The translations under genes were made by a program, and so were the position numbers. Below are positions 6,880 to 16,019 of a DNA stretch of 64,000 nucleotides, piece by piece. Location: assembly GCF_900105765.1 (NCBI RefSeq), contig NZ_FNTX01000002.1, positions 496,001 to 560,000 on the forward strand. The letters run 5' to 3'. Position 1 is the stretch's first letter, and the number at the start of each line of letters is the position of its first letter. The DNA is from Ruania alba. GTDB lineage: Bacteria; Actinomycetota; Actinomycetes; Actinomycetales; Beutenbergiaceae. The notes below the pieces were generated by a model. The model had not been told where the DNA came from and made no database searches. It saw only the letters and a program-made list of their open reading frames with translations.

Positions 6880-8535
6880 TCACTGAGCCGCGTCCCAGGC
6901 CTCCTGGTAGATCTCCACGTACCGGTCGCTGCCGTTGGCCACCAGCTCGTCCTGGAAGGCCTGCCATGCGGCGTCGTCGTCGATGTCACGCACCCCGGTG
7001 ACGAACTCGGCGCTGGCCTGCAGCACCAGCGACTCGACGTTGGTCTGGACCGTCGAGAGCTCGCTGGCGGCCTCGTCCGGGATCCAGAGGTTCCAGTACG
7101 GGAACGCGTTCTCGGGGCTGTTCTCGGCGTACGCCTGAGTCGCCTCGAAGAGGCGGCGCTCGTAGCCCGACAGGTCGTAGATGTCCTCGGGAACGACCTG
7201 CGACTGACGGAACTCCTGACTGCCGTAGTACTGGGCGAGCGGGCCCCAGGACGAGTTGCTGTTCTCGGTCTCGTCGGCGCCGCTCAACCGGTGCCGGACG
7301 TAGAGTGGCTCGAGATCCTCGTTCAACGCGACGTCACCCTCCTCGGCGTAGTCCCAGGCGACGCCCTCCTCACCCCACTCGGCACGCAGGTGGTTGTCGT
7401 AGTCGATCATCCAGTCGACCATCTGCACGAGCGTGGCCGCCTCCTCGTCGGTCGCGTTGTTCGTGATGACGAAGGTGGCACCGGCGGAGGAGGAGCTCAC
7501 CTCCGAGGCGGGCGAGCCATTCGGGCCGGTCAGCGGGGGCAGGGTGTCGTAGTTGGTGTCGCGGCCGTCCTCCTGGCCGACCGTGACGAAGACACCGGGG
7601 TGGCCGACGGTTGCGGCGCCGAGGATCGGGTCGCCGGCGACGTCACCGAGCGCGAGCAGCGCGTCCTGGTTCTGCGTGAACGCGGCCTCGTCCACAAGGC
7701 CCTCCTCGAACAGCGAGTTCACGTAGCGCAGGCCGTCACGCCACCCGTCCAGCGTCGGCTGGAGGGTCACATCTTCACCGTGCAACCCGAGCGAGCCCGG
7801 CACGGAGCCATCCACACTGGAGGTGGCCATGTAGACGAACGGGTTCATCAGGAACGGCAGCACCGAGTTCCCGCCGGGTGATCCGGACAGTGGCACCTCG
7901 TCGGCCTGACCGTTGCCGTTCGGGTCCTGCTCCTTGAAGGCGGTCAGCACGTCGCGCAGCTCCTCCGGCGTGGTCGGCCGCTCCAACCCGAGGCTCTCGA
8001 GCCATGCGGAGTTCAGCCACAGCTTCGAGGGGTAGGTGCAGTGGAAGCAGTCGTTCCACTGCGGCAGGCCCCAGACGGTCCCATCAGGTGCCGTGGCGAG
8101 CCGTTCCCACTCTGGGGTGTCGGCCCATGCGGACTGCAGGTTGGGCGCGTTCTCGTCGAGCAGGTCGTTCAGGGGCCGGACCAGCCCCTGGTCGCCGAAC
8201 TTGAGCAGCTCGGCCTGGGTGAACTGGTCCACCCAGGGGATCAGAAGGAACGCGTCGGGGTACTCACCGCTGGCGAGCGTGATCTGCCGTGACTCCGACG
8301 CCGCTGCGGCGTCCCACGTGGTCGTCTCGAATTGCAGGTCCACGCCGAACTCCTCCTCCAGCATGAGGGTGAAGGAGTTGGTGTTGAGGTCGCTGTCGGG
8401 GCCCTGCTGGCTGTAGATGGTGATGACGCCGTCATCGGTGGGCTCCTCCTCACCACCGGGTGCGCAGGCGCTGATCCCCAGTGCCAGTCCACCGACAGCG
8501 AGAACCGCCGCGGACCTGCGGTAGGTGCGTGTCAT
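6880..8535 (-). CDS. Extracellular sugar-binding lipoprotein of an LplA-type ABC importer
   Basis: A 551-residue solute-binding protein. The start at 8535 gives a classical lipoprotein signal (positively charged T-R-T-Y-R-R, hydrophobic core, I-S-A-C lipobox). The longer frame to 8592 adds only an implausible leader. Size and composition fit the large LplA-like binding proteins for oligosaccharides. It is the last gene of a three-gene operon (permease, permease, binding protein) and lies 61 bp behind the second permease. There is no ATPase gene nearby, so a shared MsiK-like ATPase is probably used. It diverges from the GH95 operon under the same LacI-type operators, so fucose-containing sugars are the likely ligand. 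Confidence 0.9.
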   Translation of the reverse strand: MTRTYRRSAAVLAVGGLALGISACAPGGEEEPTDDGVITIYSQQGPDSDLNTNSFTLMLEEEFGVDLQFETTTWDAAAASESRQITLASGEYPDAFLLIPWVDQFTQAELLKFGDQGLVRPLNDLLDENAPNLQSAWADTPEWERLATAPDGTVWGLPQWNDCFHCTYPSKLWLNSAWLESLGLERPTTPEELRDVLTAFKEQDPNGNGQADEVPLSGSPGGNSVLPFLMNPFVYMATSSVDGSVPGSLGLHGEDVTLQPTLDGWRDGLRYVNSLFEEGLVDEAAFTQNQDALLALGDVAGDPILGAATVGHPGVFVTVGQEDGRDTNYDTLPPLTGPNGSPASEVSSSSAGATFVITNNATDEEAATLVQMVDWMIDYDNHLRAEWGEEGVAWDYAEEGDVALNEDLEPLYVRHRLSGADETENSNSSWGPLAQYYGSQEFRQSQVVPEDIYDLSGYERRLFEATQAYAENSPENAFPYWNLWIPDEAASELSTVQTNVESLVLQASAEFVTGVRDIDDDAAWQAFQDELVANGSDRYVEIYQEAWDAAQ

Positions 8536-8596
8536 GTCATGCCTCTCTTCGTCGTGAGGTGGTGCCACCGTCTTCGGTGACGCGAGGTGCATCCGT

Positions 8597-9517
8597 TCAG
8601 CCCTTGACCGCGCCCAGCAGCAGGCCTCGGGTGAAGTAGCGGGCGACGAACGGATAGATGAGCATCATCGGGACCGTCGAGACCACGATGAGTGAGTACT
8701 TGAGCAGGGCCGCGAGCTGTTGCCGCTCGATCGCTGCGGTGACGTCGGCGCCGGCGTCGGTGTTGAGGATGAGGATGTTCCGCAGCACCAGCTGGAGCGG
8801 GTACAGGCTGTCGTCGCGCAGGTAGATGAGGGCGTCGAAGTAGGAGTTCCACTGCACGATCGCGTACATCAGCGCGATCACCGCCAGCATCGGGGCCGAG
8901 AGCGGGAGCACCACCTTCCACAGGATGCGCAGGTCGCTCGCGCCGTCGATCTCGCCCGCCTCGCGCAGCTCGTCCGGGATGGCGGTCCGGAAGTAGGTGA
9001 TGGCGAGGATCGCCGGCCACACCGCTACCGCCTTCGGGATGAGCAGCGCCCACCTGGTGTCCAGCATGCCGAGCGCCTGCACCACCAGATAGGTGGGAAT
9101 CAGCCCTCCGGCGAAGAGCATGGTGAAGACCACCGCACCCGTGAGCACCTTGCGCCCGGCGAAACCTGAATGGGAGAGCGGATAGGCGAGCATCACCGTC
9201 AGCGTCACACTGATCACGGTCCCCACGACGGTGTAGAAGAAGGAGTTCGCGAAGCCGGTGAGGATCGTCGGGTTGGAGAAGACCACCTCGTACCCGCGCA
9301 GCGTGAAGTCCACCGGCCACAGGAACACCCGGCCGGCGGAGACCGCCTCCGGGCTGCTGAACGAGCTGACCAGGATGTACCACAGGGGCAGCAGCACCAC
9401 CAGCAGGAACGTCGCGAGCAGGATGTAGACGCCCACCAGGAACACACGGTCGACGGGCGACTCCCGCACCCGCCTCCTGCGGGTGCGGCGAGCTCGCTGG
9501 GTCAGCACGGCGCTCAC
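8597..9517 (-). CDS. Sugar ABC transporter permease (YtcP/LplC-type)
   Basis: About 306 residues, with several hydrophobic helices and the E-A-G-E-I-D-G-A-S-D EAA-like loop by which MalG-type permeases dock to the ATPase. The upstream gene ends inside the start region (GTGGTGA). GTG 9517 gives a 4-bp overlap; GTG 9520 is equally possible. A GGAGG is at 9530-9526. The C-terminal L-L-G-A-V-K-G ending is typical of the second permease of LplBC-type systems. Confidence 0.92.
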   Translation of the reverse strand: MSAVLTQRARRTRRRRVRESPVDRVFLVGVYILLATFLLVVLLPLWYILVSSFSSPEAVSAGRVFLWPVDFTLRGYEVVFSNPTILTGFANSFFYTVVGTVISVTLTVMLAYPLSHSGFAGRKVLTGAVVFTMLFAGGLIPTYLVVQALGMLDTRWALLIPKAVAVWPAILAITYFRTAIPDELREAGEIDGASDLRILWKVVLPLSAPMLAVIALMYAIVQWNSYFDALIYLRDDSLYPLQLVLRNILILNTDAGADVTAAIERQQLAALLKYSLIVVSTVPMMLIYPFVARYFTRGLLLGAVKG

Positions 9518-10521
9518 CACAGCCCCCTCCCCGTCACGCGCTTGGCGACGATATTGACCCCGACCAGCAGCACGAGGTTGATCACCGAGTTGAAGAGCCC
9601 GATGGCGGTGGCCAGGCTGAAGTCGGCGTTCTGGATACCCACCTTGTAGGTGTAGGTGGCGATGATCTCGGACTGGGAGAGGTTCAGCGGGTTCTGCAGC
9701 AGGAAGGCCTTCTCGAAGCCGACCGCCATGATGCTGCCGACGGAGAGGATCAGGACGACGACGATCGTCGGGGTGATGCTCGGCAGGTCCACGTGCCAGA
9801 TCTTCTGTAGCCGGTTCGCACCGTCCACCTTCGCCGCCTCGTACAGGCCGGGGTCGACGCCCGCGAGCGCCGCCAGGTAGATGACGGCGGAGTAACCGGC
9901 CGTCTGCCAGACCTCGCTCCACACGTAGACGTGACGGAAGAAGTCGGGCTGAGCGAGATAGTCCGTGGCGGGCAGGCCGAAGAACCCGGTGAAGTCGCTC
10001 ACGAGTCCGATGCGGGGCGAAAGGATGAGGATCGCCATCGACACCACGATCACCGTGGAGATGAAGTAGGGCGCATAGGTGACCATCTGGACGGTCCGCT
10101 TGAAGAACCGGGCCCGGATCTCGTTCAGCGCGAGCGCGAGGATGATCGGGATCGGGAAGCTCGCGATCAGCGCGTACAGGCTCAGCAGGAAGGTGTTGCT
10201 GACCACCGTGGTGAACATCGGGTTGTCGAAGAACCGCTGGAAATACTCCAACCCCGCCCACGGCGAGCCCCAGATGCCTTGGACCACGTTGTAGTCCTTG
10301 AACGCGATGACAGCGTTGCCCATCGGCACGTACTGGAAGATCAGGAAGTAAGCCAGCGGCGGGATGACCAGCAGGTACAGCTGCCAGTGCCGGCGGATGG
10401 ACCGGCGAAGACGGCCACGACGGCCACCGGACCAGCGACGTGACGTCGGGGCCTCGCGGACGGCTGACGAGGGAACCGCCGGCGGCGCCGCGCTGGCGGT
10501 ACCCAGTCCGGTGTGCACCAC
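9514..10521 (-). CDS. Sugar ABC transporter permease (LplB-type)
   Basis: 335 residues: a long basic N-terminus of about 45 residues, then six predicted membrane helices. The loop Y-E-A-A-K-V-D-G-A-N-R is the canonical EAA motif. Start GTG 10521 has GAGGAG upstream. First gene of the importer operon. Its promoter at 10618-10647 carries the LacI-like box at the expected start of transcription. Confidence 0.92.
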   Translation of the reverse strand: MVHTGLGTASAAPPAVPSSAVREAPTSRRWSGGRRGRLRRSIRRHWQLYLLVIPPLAYFLIFQYVPMGNAVIAFKDYNVVQGIWGSPWAGLEYFQRFFDNPMFTTVVSNTFLLSLYALIASFPIPIILALALNEIRARFFKRTVQMVTYAPYFISTVIVVSMAILILSPRIGLVSDFTGFFGLPATDYLAQPDFFRHVYVWSEVWQTAGYSAVIYLAALAGVDPGLYEAAKVDGANRLQKIWHVDLPSITPTIVVVLILSVGSIMAVGFEKAFLLQNPLNLSQSEIIATYTYKVGIQNADFSLATAIGLFNSVINLVLLVGVNIVAKRVTGRGLW

Positions 10522-10599
10522 GGGTGGCTCCTCTCGAGCAGTCTCGAGGCGTGGTGCGCCCGCCTGCGCTGGGCTGCGTGAACCATGACCTCATCGTCC

Positions 10600-10647
10600 G
10601 GTGAATCGTTTGTCTGGATGCTAGCCACCGATCATCGAGGAGCGCAA
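10600..10647 (-). promoter_or_regulatory. Promoter and LacI-type operator of the sugar importer operon
   Basis: On the minus strand TTGCGC (10647-10642) and TAGCAT (10623-10618) are 18 bp apart. The box read as ACAAACGATTCACC on that strand (10613-10600) lies right at the expected transcription start. The same 14 bp recur before lacI (19062-19075). Confidence 0.65.
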
Positions 10648-10700
10648 CCCTCGAGCCGACAATCTCGTTCACATGCCTGAATAACAAGTCACAGAACGGC

Positions 10701-10757
10701 TTGCCAGAGGCCACTGAGAACCGGCTAGAGTGTCCGCAACTCGTTGAAACGATTCCC
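10701..10757 (+). promoter_or_regulatory. Promoter and LacI-type operator of the GH95 operon
   Basis: TTGCCA (10701-10706) and TAGAGT (10726-10731) are 19 bp apart. The related box TTGAAACGATTCCC (10744-10757) lies just downstream, where a repressor would block initiation. It shares the AAACGATTC core with the other two sites. Confidence 0.55.
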
Positions 10758-10818
10758 TGGGGTGACAGTGCCGTCGACGTTCTCCTTTGCTCACCCACCT
10801 TCCGAGGTGGCCTCGGAC

Positions 10819-13281
10819 ATGCATGTCCACGGGCTCTCGTTCAGCACCGCCGCTGCGGAATGGGTCGACGCCCTGCCTCTGGGCAATGGCCGCCTCGGCG
10901 CCATGGTCTACGGCGGCGCGGAGGAGGAACTGATCTGGCTCAGCGAAGGGACCGTGTGGTCGGGTCCACCGCGTCGCCCCAGCGAGCACCCGGTGACGGC
11001 GCAGCTAGCCCGGGCAGCGATCCGCTCGGCGCGCGCAGCGCTCACCTCGGGTGACCCTGTCGGGGCCGAGGAGGCCCTGCAGGCGCTGCAGTACTCGTAT
11101 CCGCAGGCGTTCCAGCCGCTCGCGCGGCTGCGCCGGGCGGTCGCCTCCGCGCACGAACCAGCACCCCGGGCCGAGGTCGTGCCCAAGCGGGACCACGCCA
11201 CCACCGCCGCCTCGCACCGCCGCGGACTCGACCTGCGCTCGGCGATCTCGTGGACGAGCGCCGCCTCACCAGCAGGTCCGGTCGCCCAGCGTGCCTTCAC
11301 CAGCGCTCCGGCCGATGCGCTGGTGCTCGAGGTCTCGGCCGGCGGCCGGCCGATCAGCTTCACGCTCGACTCCCCGCTGCGCACCGAGCGCAGCGGAACC
11401 GAGGGCACCGGGGCCTGGGCGATCCTGCGTGCCCCGGATGACGTGATTCCCGCCGTCCAGCGTGACCCGGACCCGATCCGCTGGGCTGAGGAACCACGCG
11501 GCGTCCAGGCGGCCGTGGCCCTGCACGCACTCAGCGGCGAGGTCCGCACTCGCACCACCCCGGACGGGGTGGTGCTGGAGGTGGCCGGCGACGCAACGCT
11601 GATCCTGGCCGTCCGCACCACCTTCACCCGGCTGGGCCAGGAGCCGACGGGCGATGTGGACGAGGCGCTCGCCGCCGCCCGCGCCGCGTGCAGCGAGGTG
11701 GCGGAGCAGTGTGCGGTTCGGGGCGTGGCGGCGGTGCGCGGTGCGCACGAACAGGCGCATCGCGAGCTCTACGACCGCACCGAGCTCCAGCTCGGCGCAC
11801 CAGCCGATCGGGCGACGGCTGGTGCGGGCGAACCCGCAGACACCAGCACCATCGGCGACACCGATGCCCTGCTCGCGGCCGTCCAGGACGGTGAGGGTGC
11901 CCACGCCGGCGCGGCACCGGAGCTGACCGCACTGCTGTTCCACCTCGGCCGGTACCTGCTGATCTGCAGCTCCCGCCCCGGGGGGACGCCGGCGAACCTG
12001 CAGGGCGTGTGGAACCAGCGCATGCAGCCACCGTGGAGCTCGACCTTCACGATGAACATCAACACCGAGATGAACTACTGGCTCGCCGAGACCACCGGGC
12101 TGGCCGAGTGCGCCGAGCCCCTGTTCGACCTGGTCGAGGCCCTGGCCGAACGCGGCCGCGAACCGGCCGAGCGGATCTACGGCTCCTCCGGGTGGGTGGC
12201 CCACCACGCCAGCGACATCTGGGCCTTCACCGACCCGATGGGCGACGGCACGCATGACCCCGCCTGGGCGTTCTGGCCGTTTGCCGGCGTGTGGCTCACC
12301 TCGCACCTGACCGACCGGCTCGCCTTCTCCCACGACGACGCAGCAGCCCAGCGCTTCTGGCCGACCCTGCGGGGTGCGGCACGCTTCGTGCTCGACTGGC
12401 TCGAGCCCCGCCCCGACGGCACCCTGGGCACCTCCCCCTCGACCTCGCCCGAGAACAGGTTCGTCGTCGAGGGCGGGCGCTCCTCCTCCGTCGCCTCCGA
12501 CTCCACCATGGATCTGGAACTGGCTCGCCAGTTGCTGCGCTCGATGCTGCGTCTGGCCGAGCAGTACGGCCTGCAGGACGAGGCGCTGCTGGACGAGGTG
12601 GCCCGCGCGCTCCCTCGGATCGCCCCGATCGGCACCGACTCCACCGGCCTGCTGCGCGAATGGGCCCAGGTGGAGCGGATGGTCGATCCACACCACCGCC
12701 ACATCGCCCACCTCGTCGGTATCCACCCCGCCGACCAGGCGCCGACGCCCGAGGTGGCCGCCGCAGCCAGCCGCAGCCTCGACGCCCGCGGCGACGAAGG
12801 CACCGGCTGGTCGCTGGCCTGGAAGATGGCGATGCGTGCACGCCTGCGTGAGCCGGAGGCGGTGGGCCGGCTGCTCGATCTGTTCGTGCGTCGTGCCGTG
12901 GAGGTCACCCCGAAACCCGGTGGCGGGCGCTGGCGTGGCGGTCTCTACCGGAACCTGTTCTCCGCGCACCCACCGTTCCAGATCGACGGGAACTTCGGAT
13001 TCGTGGCCGCGATCGCCGAGACGCTGCTGCAGTCGCACACCGGCACCCTCGACCTGCTGCCTGCACTCCCACCGGACCTGCCCGACGGCACCGTGCGGGG
13101 CCTGCGGGCCCGCACCGGGATCACCGTCGACCTGCACTGGTCGGCGGGAACGCTGCGCAACGCCACGCTCCGTTCCGACCACCCCCAGACCGTGACGGCG
13201 AGATACCGCACCAGCACATGGCAGCTCGACCTCCATCCGGACGAGCCGGTGCACCTGACCACCGAGGAGTCGCACTCATGA
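10819..13281 (+). CDS. Glycoside hydrolase family 95 (alpha-L-fucosidase type)
   Basis: 820 residues from ATG 10819, which follows GAGGTGG and begins just before W-V-D-A-L-P-L-G-N-G-R-L-G-A-M, the normal GH95 opening. The M-N-I-N-T-E-M-N-Y-W block (about 412-421) carries the paired asparagines that activate water in this family. S-P-E-N (about 546) and Q-I-D-G-N-F-G (about 720) are also conserved. GH95 enzymes are mostly 1,2-alpha-L-fucosidases, some alpha-galactosidases. There is no signal peptide, so it should act inside the cell on imported oligosaccharides. It leads a six-gene operon and overlaps the CoA-transferase gene by ATGA. An earlier TTG/GTG start is less likely. Confidence 0.92.
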   Translation: MHVHGLSFSTAAAEWVDALPLGNGRLGAMVYGGAEEELIWLSEGTVWSGPPRRPSEHPVTAQLARAAIRSARAALTSGDPVGAEEALQALQYSYPQAFQPLARLRRAVASAHEPAPRAEVVPKRDHATTAASHRRGLDLRSAISWTSAASPAGPVAQRAFTSAPADALVLEVSAGGRPISFTLDSPLRTERSGTEGTGAWAILRAPDDVIPAVQRDPDPIRWAEEPRGVQAAVALHALSGEVRTRTTPDGVVLEVAGDATLILAVRTTFTRLGQEPTGDVDEALAAARAACSEVAEQCAVRGVAAVRGAHEQAHRELYDRTELQLGAPADRATAGAGEPADTSTIGDTDALLAAVQDGEGAHAGAAPELTALLFHLGRYLLICSSRPGGTPANLQGVWNQRMQPPWSSTFTMNINTEMNYWLAETTGLAECAEPLFDLVEALAERGREPAERIYGSSGWVAHHASDIWAFTDPMGDGTHDPAWAFWPFAGVWLTSHLTDRLAFSHDDAAAQRFWPTLRGAARFVLDWLEPRPDGTLGTSPSTSPENRFVVEGGRSSSVASDSTMDLELARQLLRSMLRLAEQYGLQDEALLDEVARALPRIAPIGTDSTGLLREWAQVERMVDPHHRHIAHLVGIHPADQAPTPEVAAAASRSLDARGDEGTGWSLAWKMAMRARLREPEAVGRLLDLFVRRAVEVTPKPGGGRWRGGLYRNLFSAHPPFQIDGNFGFVAAIAETLLQSHTGTLDLLPALPPDLPDGTVRGLRARTGITVDLHWSAGTLRNATLRSDHPQTVTARYRTSTWQLDLHPDEPVHLTTEESHS

Positions 13282-14465
13282 CCGCATCCGCACCGATTCC
13301 GGACCCGCTCGAGGGCTTCCTCGTTCTTGACTTCAGCCAGTTCCTCGCCGGCCCCGTCGCCGCGCTGCGGCTGGCTGATCTCGGGGCACGGGTGATCAAG
13401 ATCGAGCGCCCCGGCCTCGGCGACATCGGCCGCGGCCTCGCGTTCGCCGGCGCGAAGGCCGGTGCGGACACCGTCTCCTTCCACGCGATGAACCGCGGCA
13501 AGGAGAGCCTGGCCGCGAACCTGAAGGACCCGGGCGACCTCGCTGTGGTCCGTGAGCTCGTGGACCGGGCGGACGTGGTCGTGGAGAACTTCCGGCCCGG
13601 TGTGATGGAGCGGCTCGGGCTCGACTACGAGACCGTCCGCGCGACCAACCCCGGCGTCGTCTACGGCTCGATCACCGGGTACGGCGAGGAGGGACCGTGG
13701 CGCGACCGCCCGGGCCAGGACCTGCTCGCCCAGTCGATCGCGGGCGTGCCCTGGCTGCAGGCCGACCCGGAGCCCAGCCCCATGGGCATCGCCATCGCCG
13801 ACCACCTGGCCTCCTGCCACCTGGCGCACGGCATCACTGCGCTGCTGCTGCGGCGGTTGCGCACCGGAATCGGCGGGCATGTGCGTACCTCCCTGCTGGA
13901 GGCGATGGTCGACATGCAGTTCGAGATGCTCTCGGTCCGCCTCACCGATCCAGCGGCGCTCACTGAACCTGTGCGCGGCCCGCACAGTGCGCACAGCTAC
14001 CTGCCGGCGCCCTACGGGGTGTACCCGACGGCGGACGGGTACCTCTCGATCGCGATGAACCCGGTACCGCGCGTGGGTGAGCTGCTGCAGATCCCCGAGC
14101 TGGTGGCGATGACCACCCCGCAGACCTGGTGGGAGGAGCGTTCCCGGATCGAAGGCCTCATCGCCGACCGGCTCCGCACCGACACCACCGCCGCGTGGCT
14201 GACGATCCTGGACGAGGCCGACATCTGGTGCGCGCCACTGCACACCGTGGACGAGCTGGTCGAGCATGAGGGCTTCCGCCGGATCGACATGGTGCAGACG
14301 CTGCACCGTACCGAGCCGGACGGCACCCGCACCGAGGTGACCACCACCCGCTCGCCACTGCGCATCGACGGCGTCCGCCCCCGTTCGGCGAGCGCCGCAC
14401 CCTCGCTCGGCCAGGACAGCGGGCGCCTGCGCAGCGAGCTGACGCCGGCGGAGCGGGCATCATGA
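13278..14465 (+). CDS. CaiB/BaiF family CoA-transferase
   Basis: 395 residues. The N-terminal D-F-S-Q-F-L-A-G-P, the A-R-V-I-K-I-E-R-P-G stretch and the V-V-E-N-F-R-P-G-V-M motif define class III CoA-transferases, which move CoA between carboxylic acids. The aspartate expected in the active site is present in the P-G-Q-D-L-L segment. ATGA overlaps join it to the genes before and after. In a fucoside operon it may activate a sugar-derived acid as a CoA thioester; that role is inferred from context. Confidence 0.9.
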   Translation: MTASAPIPDPLEGFLVLDFSQFLAGPVAALRLADLGARVIKIERPGLGDIGRGLAFAGAKAGADTVSFHAMNRGKESLAANLKDPGDLAVVRELVDRADVVVENFRPGVMERLGLDYETVRATNPGVVYGSITGYGEEGPWRDRPGQDLLAQSIAGVPWLQADPEPSPMGIAIADHLASCHLAHGITALLLRRLRTGIGGHVRTSLLEAMVDMQFEMLSVRLTDPAALTEPVRGPHSAHSYLPAPYGVYPTADGYLSIAMNPVPRVGELLQIPELVAMTTPQTWWEERSRIEGLIADRLRTDTTAAWLTILDEADIWCAPLHTVDELVEHEGFRRIDMVQTLHRTEPDGTRTEVTTTRSPLRIDGVRPRSASAAPSLGQDSGRLRSELTPAERAS

Positions 14466-15577
14466 CCCTCACCCTGCGAGGCATCACCTGGGACCATCCG
14501 CGCGGCTTCGACAGCATCGTTGCCGCCTCCCGCACCTACGCATCCGAGCATGACGTGGAGATCGTCTGGGAGAAGCGGTCGCTGCAGGCGTTCGCCGATC
14601 AGGGGCTGGAGTCCCTGACGGCGCAGTTCGACCTGCTCGTGATCGATCACCCGCACATCGCGCACGCTGCCCATGAGGGCCTGCTGGCCCCCCTTCCCGA
14701 CGGCGAAGGTCCCGCTGCATACGTGGGCCGCTCCTACGAGAGCTACCGGTGGCAGGGGGCGCAGTACGGCCTGGCCATCGATGCCGCCGCGCAGGTGGCG
14801 GCCTACCGGCCGGACCTGCTGCCCGAGCCGCCACGCACCTGGGCGGACGTGCTGGACCTGGCGAGGGACGCCGTCGTGCTCTGGCCGTACAAGCCGATCG
14901 ATGCGTTCGCCTCGACCTTCACGCTCACCTCGGGTGTGCAGGGCTACGACGGCGGACGGGGACGTTTCGGGGATCCGGACGCCTTCGCGCAGGCGTGGGA
15001 CGTGCTGGGCCGGTTGCGGGACCTCGTGCCCGCGGAGTGCAGTGCCGAGAACCCGATCGAGACCTCTGAACGGCTGGCCACGGGTGATCGGTGGTGCTAC
15101 GCGCCGCTGCTGTACGGCTACGTCACCTACGCCCGGCCCGGGTTCCGGCCGCACCGGCTCGCGTGGACGGACATCCCGGCGATCGAGGGGGAGCCGCGTG
15201 GTTCGATGCTCGGTGGCGCGGGCCTGTCGGTCTCGGCGCACGGCGTCCATCGTGACGAGGCGCTCGCCTTCGCCTGCTGGGCCGGGACGGGCGCGGTGCA
15301 GCGTGGGGTCTACGCCGAGGCGGGCGGCCAACCGGGTCACGTCGACGCGTGGGAGGACGTGGCGCTGGCGGAGCGGACCGGAGACTTCTTCGGCGGCACC
15401 CGCCGCACCCTGGAGCTGGCGAGCCTGCGACCGCCGCACCCCGGGTACATGGACGTGCAGAACGCGGCCTGTGCACGGGTGCACCGGGGACTGATGGAGC
15501 GCGAGGGTGCCGCCGCTGTGCTCGAGGACCTGGACCCGATGTTCGCCACCCTGGGAGTGACACATGCAGATCGTTGA
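14462..15577 (+). CDS. Solute-binding-protein-like protein without signal peptide
   Basis: 371 residues resembling family 1 extracellular solute-binding proteins: an early G-I-T-W-D-H-P-R-G strand, D-L-L-V-I-D-H-P-H, Y-G-L-A-I-D-A-A-A-Q-V-A-A-Y-R-P-D-L-L and a typical P-R-T-W-A-D-V-L-D-L-A segment. The ATG at 14462 overlaps the previous stop (ATGA), and the protein starts M-T-L-T-L-R with no signal peptide or lipobox. It should therefore stay in the cytoplasm. It lies between CoA-transferase and MaoC genes rather than with permeases. Possible roles are an intracellular sugar sensor or chaperone, or a repurposed enzyme. I do not know its function. Confidence 0.85.
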   Translation: MTLTLRGITWDHPRGFDSIVAASRTYASEHDVEIVWEKRSLQAFADQGLESLTAQFDLLVIDHPHIAHAAHEGLLAPLPDGEGPAAYVGRSYESYRWQGAQYGLAIDAAAQVAAYRPDLLPEPPRTWADVLDLARDAVVLWPYKPIDAFASTFTLTSGVQGYDGGRGRFGDPDAFAQAWDVLGRLRDLVPAECSAENPIETSERLATGDRWCYAPLLYGYVTYARPGFRPHRLAWTDIPAIEGEPRGSMLGGAGLSVSAHGVHRDEALAFACWAGTGAVQRGVYAEAGGQPGHVDAWEDVALAERTGDFFGGTRRTLELASLRPPHPGYMDVQNAACARVHRGLMEREGAAAVLEDLDPMFATLGVTHADR

Positions 15578-16019
15578 CAAGTTCGCCGAGGACTACGCCG
15601 TCGGCCAGGTGCGTCAGACTCTGGGGCGCACGATCACTGAGGCCGACGTGGTGCTGCACGCCGGCCAGTCCGGCGACTTCTTCCCGCACCACATGGACGA
15701 ACGTTGGTGCGTGGAGGAGGCGGGTCTGGGGGGCCGGATCGCGCACGGCACGCTGATCATCGCCGTGGCCGTGGGGATGACGGCCGGGGACGTGAATCCG
15801 CAGGCGATGAGCTACGGCTACGACAGGATCCGGTTCATCAAGCCCGTGCTGATCGGGGACACGATCACGGTGACGGCGGAGATCACCGCGATCTCCGATC
15901 ACCCCAGGCGTCCCGAGCTGGGCCGGGTGGACGAACTGGTCACGGTGACGAATCAGCGGGGCGATACGGTGCTGTCGTTGGTGCACCTGTACGTCGTGAC
16001 GAAGCGAGGAGAGTCGTGA
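15564..16019 (+). CDS. MaoC family dehydratase (hot-dog fold)
   Basis: 151 residues. D-x-x-x-H-A-G-x-S-G-D-F-F-P-H-H-M-D-E-R is the R-hydratase catalytic block (Asp and His present), followed by G-G-R-I-A-H-G-T-L. MaoC proteins hydrate or dehydrate enoyl-CoA thioesters. Next to a CoA-transferase in the same operon this fits CoA-linked breakdown of a sugar acid. It overlaps the previous gene by 14 bp and the next by 4 bp. Confidence 0.9.
   Translation: MQIVDKFAEDYAVGQVRQTLGRTITEADVVLHAGQSGDFFPHHMDERWCVEEAGLGGRIAHGTLIIAVAVGMTAGDVNPQAMSYGYDRIRFIKPVLIGDTITVTAEITAISDHPRRPELGRVDELVTVTNQRGDTVLSLVHLYVVTKRGES

Noticed and set aside
9170-10443. Plus-strand frames opposite the sugar permeases
   Set aside because: Charged, repetitive antisense translations; the minus strand holds clear membrane permeases.
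10522-10798. Extended 733-codon frame before the YtcP-type permease
   Set aside because: It is a shadow over the LplB-type permease; the real start is the overlapping GTG at 9517/9520.
11266-13275. Long minus-strand frame opposite the GH95 gene
   Set aside because: Antisense shadow; the plus strand encodes a complete GH95 enzyme.
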